Positions 24,002-35,700 of a DNA stretch of 64,000 nt are shown here, piece after piece. Made by a program: the position numbers and the translations under genes. Position 1 is the stretch's first letter. Every line of letters starts with the position of its first letter. The notes under the pieces were generated by a model, which saw only the letters and a program-made list of their open reading frames with translations, was not told the origin of the DNA and made no database searches. Source of the stretch: Aplysia californica (lineage: Eukaryota > Mollusca > Gastropoda > Aplysiida > Aplysiidae); the NCBI RefSeq assembly GCF_000002075.1, contig NW_004797909.1, forward strand, positions 139,050 to 203,049, written 5' to 3'.

Positions 24002-27000
24002 ACGCAGTGACGGAGCAAGCCCACGCAAGCCATGCCACTGTGAGCATACGCAGCGTGTGAAGCGAGAGAGGGCTGCGGTGTGCCGCAGACCTTGATCTAG
24101 CCCGAAACCAAGCAACACACACGCATAATGTCACCAACGATGTTAAGCGCAAGAGAAAATGCCTTTCAATTGACAAAAAATTCGAAATAATCCAGGCTGT
24201 TGACAAAAAGCAGGCTCCACTGGCAGAGATTTGTCGTCAGTTCGACATTCCACCAGGGTCGATTCACACCATTATCAAGGATAGAGAGAAGATAGTGGCA
24301 GCATACTCCAATTGAAAGTTCACTCTGGACTGAAAGAAGATGAGACTACCCGATGCTGATGCTGTGGACCGCTCTTCTGGCGTGGTTTAAGGAGGCAAGG
24401 AGAAAGTTGGTGCCAAAACCACTGTTCATGGGTACTTCTGGCAAGGGAAACTACCCATGAATAATAAGTACAGCTGGATTAGTCCACAAATGCTTACTTT
24501 CCTTGCATTTCTGATTTAACAGGGATCGGATATAACAGGACATTTTCTCTACTCCCACCATCCCTGTTATATCAGGTTTCCACTGTAATCAGAATGTCTT
24601 CCCTGGAACTGTAGTGCAAAGAGCTCTACCTAAGAAAAGAGTTGTTAGGTGCGGCATAAAGATAAGAAAAGATAAGATAAGATAGTACTTTATTATCCCA
24701 GAGGGAAATTTTCCATGGCTGTACAGGACCATAAAAACACATGCAGGTATACATAAAAAAAATAAAATCATATATATTACTCTCATTAAAATTCAACATA
24801 AAGGAGAAATAAAGCTGACAAAAAGTACATATTTACATGAAATGCATCATTCAACCACATGCAGGAATTTAAATACTAGACCTTTGGAGTTATATATATA
24901 CAGATACATACTCTAAGAGCAACACACATCTATGCTCATTCTGACAAAAGCCTTATGCTAGATGGTAAAAAACTTCTTTTATATCTTTCTTTCTTTGTTT
25001 TTGGAGGTAAGGATGAGTTTTTGTGTCTACCTGTTGTTTGTAGAGGCGAGCTAGCTGGTTGATGATACTGGCCACAGCCGGGTTGTCAGGAGGCAAGTGC
25101 TGAGAAAGAAAAATTAAAGTGTAAAGGATTATTTTGTCATCAGTATCCTCCTGAACAAATAAGGAAACAAAAGGTTTCATTGAAACTGAAAATCCACGAA
25201 AAACCAAATGAGGAATGAGTTTGAGTAAAGGAAAGCACATAGACACAATAACAGTCATGCAATGCAGGGAAGAAACAAGACAGATAGACAGAAAGAACAG
25301 AGGGAAAAGAAAAGAAGCAGGACCTATACTAGTGGGGACCTCCAACCACCCGTACATTAGGAATTAAACCAGAAAAACAAGATACAACAAAATATTTGTG
25401 ATTACATTGACCTGTTTACAACTTTGAAAGATCCTACTTTAACGACCACCTGTCCATGACAATCACCTGCACAATCTATCACTCCCCCTTCCCCATAGTT
25501 CTCTCATTCTACATCATCAAAATTCCTGTTATCAGAAAAAAAAATCCCATGAATATCTTTGCACCTACCAAAAGCTGGCACAAAAGCATACCTTGAGTCT
25601 AATTCTCAGGGCTTCATCATAGAGGGGCTCAGCACGTTCAAAAAGTTTCTTGTCGTTGTAGAGGGCGGCCAGGTTGTTGAGTGAGGAAGCCACATCCAGG
25701 TGGTCACTTCCCAGGATTGTCTCCCGCATCTCCAGGGCTCGCTTGAAGAACGATTCCGCAGTGCTTTACAGATGGAGAAAATGTAGAGGTTGAAGTTTAC
25801 TGCAAGTCAGCACAATGTCAACAGAAACAGTGCAGGACAATTCTGTTGAAATTGTATTGTTCAAGTCATCCACCCATTGTTGAGGAGAAAAAAAGGTTGT
25901 CTTAGACAGATGAACATGTTGGTCAGTGTCATTATGATGTAGAAAAAGCACAAGTGGGGAAGTGGAAAGTGGTCCTTTATACAAATGATTGTCTTAGATA
26001 GGTGGCTGTTAAAACAAGTTCGACTACAGTAGTCCAGCAAAGAATAGGGATCAGTGCACAGATACACTTCCACACACATATACACACACACAAACACACA
26101 CACAAGCACACACAAACTAAAACTCACAACACACACACACATTATTAACCCTCAACTCATTCTCATAGTCATATACACTTTCATCTAAAGCCACACACAT
26201 ATATGCACCCCCACCAACTCATGAACATATATTCACACACACACACACACACACAACACCCACAATACATGTCTACTTCCTTTAACAAGGAAAGTATGGC
26301 CAAAACTGTCCAGGATAGCAACTTCATTTTGAAGAGAACATTGCTTGTCTGGAGAGTAGAACATCTTGGAGAGTGTCAGTATAATAATAATATAGGAAAC
26401 ATGCAAGGGAGAAAGTGAGAAGTTTTTGTTTGTACAGGAGTTTGTCTGATTGTCTTGGACAGGTGGCCATTAGAGCAGGTTGGACTACTCACTCTGGGTT
26501 GTTCTGTAGATAGTGCAGCACCCCCAGCTCATTGAGAGAGCGTGCCAGGTCGGATGAGTCCGGGCCCATGACAAGCTCCTCTAGCTGAACCACACGCTGC
26601 TGCAGCGAGTCAACACATGGCTCTCCCTGGTTTTGTTTGTTTGTTGGAGAACAGGGAAGCACATTGACAAGTTGACTGGTATTTGGCGTAAGAGAAAAGC
26701 ACAACAGACAGCCAGAAACAACAATGGGTAAAAAAAGAAATAGGACTGCCAGTGGCATCCTCCAACAGTCTAATCTCCCTGATAATATTTAGGTAGCGTA
26801 AACACGGCCTCGCGGGCACTCGCGGCCTTCCGACAGCGTGGTATTGGTGAAATCGGGGTAATTCCGATCACTGTTTCTTTGCTCTTTCACTATAAAACAC
26901 CAAATGCCGCACACCTTGTAAAAGTTCAGCTTTTCCTCGTTACAATGGTGTAAGTTGTTTATATGTCCGATTATTAGGAGCTGGAGAATCGCCGACGAAA

Positions 27001-29742
27001 GCGAAGCCCCTCGCGGTCGGAATGCGTGGTCGGCCGGTTGAAAAATTGACACGCGTGCATTCAAATGCTTCGCAGAACGAGGGATGATTAAATATCGTCT
27101 TTTTATTGGCGGAGAACAGTAGAGCTTTAAATGTGCTTACCTGTGATATATTTTTGTCCTTTGGCGTCTAAATAGAAAGCTTTTAAAAATACCGTCAAAA
27201 TGTTTAAAGATCACTTTTTACACAAAATATGTCAAATACCGGCTTATAAAACTTATCAATTAAAAAATCAGTTTATTTTCTATTAGAATAAAGTAATCAA
27301 CTTGGAATTATTTTTTATCAATCCTTCCGCGAGATTCGGAAAGCATGTGACCCCGCATCCGTGGTACACTACAGTATAGAGCCGACTCGCTCGCTGCGGG
27401 GGCTGGTGCGGCGCCGGCCGGGTCAACGCTCGGTGTTTTTGTCGAAATAACGACAGATCATCATGTTTGAGGCGATAAAATACTGATTTGTAATGATCAC
27501 ACAGTCTTGAAAAAAATTAGGCTCCATATATTTGTTATAGTGATTGTACTCTGTTAATGTGGAGATGTTTACTGCTCTTGGTACTTTTTTATTGTCTGTC
27601 AAACATGGGGTTGCAGCCAGTGACTGACTTTAACAAATTTGATCAAATTTTAAACAAGTACAATTTTCTTAAAAATTGACGGAGAGGTTAAAGAATGGTA
27701 CCAAAATGCTCAGTGGATATAGGCCTTTTAAATGAAACAGATAAATTTGGCATACAGCTAGTTTGAAAATTTAGTTTCTGGTACCTATAATATTTGTTTA
27801 TTTGTTGGAGAAAAGAGAAGCACATTGGCACATTAACGGGTAGGCCATATTTAGGGCAAGAAAAAAGCAAAACAGACAGCCAGAAACAACAATGGGTAAA
27901 TAAAGATGTAGAACTGCCAGTGGAACCCTCCAACAATCTACTCCCTCTGGTAATGTTTATTTGTTGGAGGACAGAGAAGCATATTGACACATTAGCTGTT
28001 ATTTAGTGAAAAGGAAAAGGAAAACAGACAGCCAGAAACAACAGAGGAAAAAAAAGAAGTAGGACTGCCAGTGGCACCATCCAAGCATCTAATTCCCCTG
28101 ATAAACAAAATCATTTGATGGGTTTGGATTGAGCTCCAAACATAATAGGAATGGAGTAAACCACTCCAGAATGTCCATCAACCACCCTCTCGGAATATGG
28201 AAAGTTTCACCTTAACAATGGCTGATGAATAAATGCCAAAATGCCAAACATCAAAGCTCAATGTGTACTGTTCTCTACGGTACTCCCTATGACTACATGA
28301 CCTAATAAAGAGAAAATGTTGATTGAGTACATTTGCATTTACTTGGTCCATCTTTAGAGTATCTACAATGACCTTAGTGCTCAAAATATTTAAGAAAAAT
28401 GATCATTTCTTTATATTTGGACCCACTATTTTGTGGGCTACATTTAATATCTTTGAACAATATGAACTCCATTTCCATTGTAAAAAAAAAAAGAAAGCCA
28501 AATGAATTCATTTAATTTTCCAGATTAACACCAGTAGGAATAAATACTAACAGGAACACAAACAAAAGATAAGATTTTCTCTCTCTCTCTTTTACGCACA
28601 CACACAAACTCGCACACACGCATGCACACACACACAGGCAAATGCACACGCTCACACACAAGGACGCTGTCTACTCACAGACTGGCTTCTAGGAGTCTGA
28701 AGAGTTTTCTTGATGGCGAAAGCTTTTTTCCTCAAGCGATGTGCCAAGTCATGCCTGGAATAAAGCCACCAGTATAAACATAATGGGAACTCTCACTTTC
28801 ACTTAGATATATTTAACTCTTTGTGTACTACAATTCCACAACATGACAATGATATGGTCAGAAAAAAGAAGGCCTATAACAGCCAGGTAATATTAATAAT
28901 AACATTCAGCACAAAGACAAATCACCATGGAAACAGATGTAACATTTATCACAGAGACAACAAACCACCATAGCAACAGATGGACCATTCATCACAGAAA
29001 CAAAAATCACCATAGCAACAGAGGTAAACATTCATCGCAACGACACAAATCATCATAGCAACAGAAGCGTCACGACCCGGTAGAATAAGGCGCTCGTCAA
29101 TTTTAGGACATGTGGAGTAATTGGTATCATATTGAAGCTTGTTCATTTGTCACGCTTTCGTTAAAAAAATACTCATAAATTATAAATAGCACTCAAAATA
29201 TTTGCAGTTGAAGGACGTGGGGGTCGCCTGCTTTCACAAGGAAAATAAGCGAGCCATTGTAAACTGCAAATTGATATTTTTTTTGTGCCTTAAATTAACA
29301 TTTTTCAGTAAAATCCACACATAAATGGGTTTTTAAATGGATCTTAAAGGTGTTGAGTCAAAAAACAATAATTAGATAAAAATTGCCAAATGAATAGAAA
29401 AATGCCAGTTTCTTCAATTTCATTATTTTGACGAGCGGCTGTTTTCACCACGATGCCTCACAAATGTAAACATTCATCACAACGACGGCGACAATCTCAC
29501 TTGTCCTGCTTGTGGTAGAGCGCGGCCAGAGCCTCCAGCTCCTTCACCACTAGTGGGTGGTCCGTGCCCAGCGTGTTCTGACAAATCTCCAGCGCATGTC
29601 GATACAGCGTCTCAGCCGTGCTGTACTTGCCCCACTGCGCGTGAAGCCCGGCCAACATGTGAAGTGACCTTGCCACCAGGGGGTCATCTGGGTCAAGGTC
29701 GATCTCGCGGATCTCCAATGCTCGTTGCAAAGCAGGAAGAGC
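20920..29742 (-). CDS. NPHP3: NPHP3 exons 22-29: TPR array
   Basis: Exons 29742-29501 through 21054-20920 encode residues about 943-1301. They contain roughly seven 42-residue TPRs of the kinesin-light-chain type (A..LY..AL.I....LG..HP....L..LA.LY). Exons 27 and 28 are each exactly 126 nt (42 codons, one repeat), so exon and repeat boundaries coincide. The exon-23 segment between repeats is basic and less regular, as in vertebrate NPHP3. The C terminus is Ser-rich (RRSSSID). TPRs of this protein bind ciliary partners such as inversin in vertebrates. Confidence 0.9.
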
Positions 29743-32700
29743 CTGTGGGGTACAGAGTTTGCAGAAATTAGAACCAATTGTGAAGGGTGCTATCAAAAAG
29801 AGTTACTTCTTGGATTCCAGCCCTATGGAAATAGATACAGTGAACGCTTAAAGGTGAAGTTTTACAATTTATAGGTATGAAATAATAAAAGGCATGTTAT
29901 ACTCGTACTTAGAGTATACAGCATTAATCATCATCATCATTCGGTGCCTTGCCGACTAACGTGGGCGATCATGGACCTCCACTTCATTCTGTCTTGCCTT
30001 GCAGTGATGGTGTCTGTTGTTCTAGCTGCTCCCAGCCATGTTGTCATTTCGTCCAGTATCTTTTCTCTCTGTTTGCCTCTGCCTCTCTTTCCATCAAACT
30101 TGCCTGTTGTTACAAAATTCTCCAATGCTTCTTTCCGCATTGAGTCCGAAGAAATTTGCCTGTCCCTTTTGTATATTCGTCACAAGTTGTCTTCTGCAAT
30201 TTGCTTCAATCAAGACTTCATTTGTTTTTCTAGCTGTCCATGGGATATGTAGCATTCGTCTTATGAACCATAACTCTGTCACCACAATTGTTCTTTCCAG
30301 CTGTTTATTGATTGTCCACGCTTCGCACCTGTATTATAGGATTGGCTCGATGTAACTTTTCAGTACTCTTTTTCTCGTTTCCAGTAAGAGATTGACATTT
30401 CTGAGTATCTCTTTCTTTCATTTTGTGGAAGGCTGCTTTTGCTTAGCAAATGCGGCTTTTAATTTTGGGGTGACATCATCTATCTGATGATATAATGGTC
30501 CCCAAATATTTAAAATGTTGTACTTGCTTGAGGGAGGTGTCATTGATTTTGATATTGCATGTTGGGGTTGGAGTGTTTCTGCTTATCACCATTGTTTTGG
30601 TTTTCTTGATGTTTAGGCTTAAGCCCATGTTGTCACTCTCTTGTATGATGACATTTAATAGATTCTGTAGGTGATCTTCATCATCTGCTATTTGGACTGT
30701 GTCGTCTGCATATCTAAGATTGTTCATATTATGTCCCTCTATCGAGATACCTGGCATTTCTTCTATGTATCTCATGACATTTTCACTATTCAGGGAGAAC
30801 AAGTCTGGAGAAAGTACACATCCCTGTCTTGACTCCTCTTTTAATCTGTATGTATTCGCTGATGCCGTTTTCTATTCTCATTGCAGCAGTTTGATCCCAG
30901 TACATGTTCTTGATAATCCTTAAGTCCTTCCCGGCATTAATGTAAAATCTAAAAATTTGAGCTTAGAGTCGATTTTTGGCCAATATCTTAATTTCTTTGG
31001 TCGCCTGACGAAATCGTGAATTCCACACGAAGCAAATTTTACAGGAGAGGGGGAAAACGGATTTCCTCCGTCATTTGGCGTTCATGACATAAACTAAAAG
31101 GATAAATGTAGTCAATTACCATTCAGAAATAATACTGTTGTACATCTTTTCCGTAGATGGTCATGCCTCTCTCCACAAGTCCAAGTGTTCCAGGTTTGTA
31201 TGGATTTCACAAGCTGCAGTTGGAGTGGATCTCAAAGCTCCGGAGATAAATCGTACAGCTTGATTCTGGATTTTATCAAGAGACCTCTGAGTTGGTTTGC
31301 TGCAGATTGTCTGTAGGGTTAGGTTACTTATATTCCATGGCAGAGCATACATATAGCTGTCTGAGAGCATCCTTGTCTGCTCCCTATGAAGTGCTAGCCA
31401 GTCGTCTGAGAATGCTAAGTCTCTTGTTGGCCTTGGTCTTCAGGTTCCAGATATGATTTTTGCATGAAAAGTGTTTGTCCAGCTCGAACCCAAGGTAGGT
31501 CGGGTTTTCAACTTTTTCTAGTTTGTTTCCCGCAAGTGAGATGGTGAGATTTTGCTTTGCAACTTTGTGGCTTTTTGTAAAGAAGGTGTAGATTGTCTTG
31601 GTACAATTTGCTTTTAGTTTCCACTTGCAGCAGTAGTTGTTGAATCTATCTAGATCCTCATTTATGAGCCGTGCACTGATGCCAGCTTGTTTACTTGTAT
31701 GCCAGATGGCTAGGTCGTCGGCATATAGCATACCTGCCAACATTGCCAGGGCTAAAATTTGTAGTTGATGCAATTTTTGTCCGAAAATCTGTAGTTGACC
31801 TAAAAAATCTGTAGTAGACTATATTACCACTTGTCGCAAACTTAATTTGGGATCCTTATCAATATTTTGACCCACATCACATATGCATGAATGTGTTTGC
31901 GACTTCAAACAAATGTAGAATTTAGTAGAAAATGTCAAAGAACAAAAAAATATGACAAATATGAAAACTACCAGAGGCATTTACCCTTAAGCAGTTGGTG
32001 CCGTTCCTGTCCAATTCATATATTATGTGCACGCACACACACACAAATGAAACCAACCCCCCCCCCCCCAAAAAAAAAACAACAACAAAAAACAAAAAAA
32101 ACAACCAAGAAACAAAGAAGAAAAGATGAAGAAAAGGTGGGCCTTGGATGACTTAGGCCTAGCCTTGGCCCTTTGCCGTTGCAGAGTTAACAAAGTAAGA
32201 GTACGACGGACCCGAGTCCACACAAGGCCTGCACCAACGTGCGTTTTGCAGAGAGTTCTAGATCTAGTAGTAATCAAAATTTAGAATCCTAAAATTTGCT
32301 TCCAAGTTCAGTTTTTGTCCCCTGGTGTTGACCACCCCCCCCCCCCCCCCCCAGGTGTATCTTAAAAAAAAAAAATAATCCTCCCATTCCGGAGTCCTAT
32401 ACTTCGCAGCGCTCAGACTTTGAATGAACTTTGGTGACCCCTACAATTGCCAGTGCTCACAATGTGATGGAACGTGCAGGTTCATTGACCGGTCACAATG
32501 GCGAGCCCGACAAGACGCTAGCATAACATTAATTTTCTTTTCTTTTCTTTTTCTTTCACAAGTGACAGCACAGGACAAATATTGATTTATTTTCAAGGCG
32601 ACACAGCGTTTGCCTTGCACAGCCTGCATGTTGTTACAATTAAAGTTCCGTTATCAAACTACTACCAGCAAACTTCTGGGTGGTAATGAAAGTGAAAGTA

Positions 32701-35700
32701 TATCTTGATTATCCCGATCAAACGTCGGTATCACACATACACTTCCGCTTGCCACCATAGCCGACTGTCTGCGTGAAGAAACATACTCTCGGGGAAGCCA
32801 TGAATATCACAATCGCGACCGGCAAAAACGAACTTTAAGGGCGTTATCGCATTTAGTTTTCAAATATTCGATAACTTTCTCGAATTCCTGGGAAATTCCC
32901 GGGGCCCTGCTGAATCACAAAGTCGGAGGCTTATCTCTCAAAATCGGTGGATCGGTAGTTTGACCAAAAAGTCGGTGATCTACCGATTTTTTCTATTCGG
33001 TTGGCAGGTATGAATATAGGGCCTTCTCCGATTTCAGTATCTCAGGCAGGTCGTAGATGAAAACAAGGAAAAGAGTGCAACTCAGAGAGGAACTCTGGGG
33101 TAGGCCCTCCTCCAGTATTTTTCAATGGTCTAAAGAGGCATTCATGGAGCCAACAGTCAGCCCCGCGAGTCATAAAAACCGACTGATGAGATCGTGAATT
33201 TCACACAGGCGTGGGATTCACGGTTTCATCAGGCGATTTTTGGGGCACAGTGTTTATTCATGATTTTTCTTATTACGTCAGATTACACGTTTGAATTGAG
33301 ATAATTGAAAAATAGTTTTACAGGGACATGTATCTCACCAAGCACTGTCAAAATATGCACCAAAAAAAACCCAAACAATTTTCGAAAATTTGTGGAATTC
33401 ACGGTTTTATCAGGCGACCGACGATTTGTGGCTTGCGAGAAGTAACTCATTTTGTCACCACGCCTCACAATTTTTGTTTATAGGACTTTTAAAAAAAGAG
33501 AATGATATCATAATAAAGACATTGTATTAGAAAAAATAAAAATGAAGCTAAGACTATGGTGCAGATTAACCACCTCTGGTTAATGGTTGACCAGAGCTCT
33601 AGTGTAGTTTGCTCCTTCTTTCCTATCAAACATCTCTCATCTTTGTCTCTCCTCCTCCTTTTCTTTGTACGTTTCAACTTGGTAATCTTACGCACTTGTA
33701 CTGCCTAACTGTGTTGCAAGCACTTTAAAACCCTTACTAAAACTAAACTAAATGCCTCTATAAATACTATAGTGGGTACTCACAAAGTAATATTCTATTA
33801 TGTAACCGAGGTAAGGATGCAGAGTTTTGAAAACCTCCCTAAACAACCGAAATTTATTAACAACCCAGTCGTGCATTTAAACCAGAATTATGCTCAACAT
33901 AATCCATACGACATCAACAGAACCATCGGTATGCCCAGAAAATGTATCAATGAAACAGAGCTTCCTCATATAAGCCCCGCAGGACCCAGTAATAATTTGT
34001 GCTGCCTAATCAAGAAAAGAAAGAAATTGCTGGGCAGACCCACCTGAGAAAGAAGACCCAAGTCTCGAAGGAATCCTCCAAGTGTTTCATATATTTCTGC
34101 CACTCGAAGGAGACTCAGCCCTTTCTGTCCAGCCACTGAAAAATACAAACATCAGTACATCGCAATCTATAAACATAGCCTACATTAAAATTCCAGAATT
34201 GACATTCATATGAAACAGTACAAATTAGAAATATTGAAGTCGAGAGAGCTGCCTGCAAGCTGCACCCATCAGCAAGTGAAAGTGAAGGTTTTCGTAAAAT
34301 GTTCAAAATATAATAACAAATTCTTCTCTGCCAGGATTGGTTCCACAGGCCATAGCAGAAGCCACATGCTATCTCAATCCATATTTCTTCAACTTTGCAT
34401 TAAGAAATGGCCTCCTCTGCAGATGCATTGGTCATCATCAGGCATTGATGGACAGGCTATTACAAACATACATACGTAGGTCTAAACAGCAACCCTCCCC
34501 TGAAAAAGCTTCAAATATAGAATTTTATTTAAAGAAATCATCTGTCAAGAAAAACAAGCACAAATTAACAGATTTCTTTTCGTACCTAGAAATAGCCCAA
34601 GAGTCTCATTCATCCATGATTGTCTGCCCGTTGGCACTCCCCATTTGAAGCAGATTCTCTAATGATATATGTGTTACATTCTCACACATTTTTTTACCCT
34701 TTCAAGATTTTATTTTTGAGCACATTCAACTACTATCCCAACCAGCTAGACATTCCTTCAAAACAGAAATTACACGGCTTAAAAAAACATTTTTGATGCA
34801 TATTTTCAGGACAAACACTTTTTAGTTTGAAAAAACAAAAATTGACAAAAGGAAAGGAAATTTTTACAAGCTAATATAAAGGGTATAAGCGGAGGATAAA
34901 AGAAGAAGCCTCACATTTACTTGATAGAGAAAAAGGTTAAGTCACTTCAGCACTAACCAACTTCCAGGTTCTTGGTGGCGGTAAAGTAGGCCTCAGCTGT
35001 GCGGTCCTTGTCCCAGCCCACCGTCTGCCAGTAGCCTAACAACTCAGAGCAGCGACCCCTGGCAGACGCAGAAAAGTTATTGATTGTGTCATTCTCTAAC
35101 TATGTAACTGGTTTCTTTCAAAATGTTCAACATGTAACCAATTTTAAAAACCTTCTAATTTAAATGATGAGAGAAGACACAAAAGTTACATCACAGTAGG
35201 CCTACTTCTATACCTCACCCTGCATTAGGGTATAGGCCACGGACAAACACTTTCCGTTTTTCTCTATCCTGGGCTAGCCTCTTGATTTTATTCCCACTTT
35301 TCTGTACATCAATTTCTGTAATTGTCTCCAGGTTCCATGAGGTCTTCCCCTTGATCTTTTACCCTGTGGATTCCAATCCAACACTTTCTTTGTTATGCAG
35401 CTGCCTGAATTCCTGAGAGTATGTCCAATCCATCGCCACCGCCTTCTTCCTACCTCATCTCTGACTGGGATCTGTATTGTTTTCCTTAGCACTTCCTCGT
35501 TGGTGACACTGTCTGTCCATCTGATCCTCGGTAACATTCTTAGACACTTGTTAAAGAAAACCTGGATCCTCTTTACTCAAGTCTGTTCACAGTGCATGCT
35601 GATTTTTATTGAGGACCCATAAATCCACCTCAGCATTTGCTTTAGAACACAAAGAGATGACCTATTTCTTCCATTTACACAAATTAAGTATACCCTCATT

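Noticed and set aside
23648-24206. Leu/Ser- and Arg/Glu-repeat open frames
   Set aside because: They are translations of the GA/CT microsatellite inside the pogo-like element.
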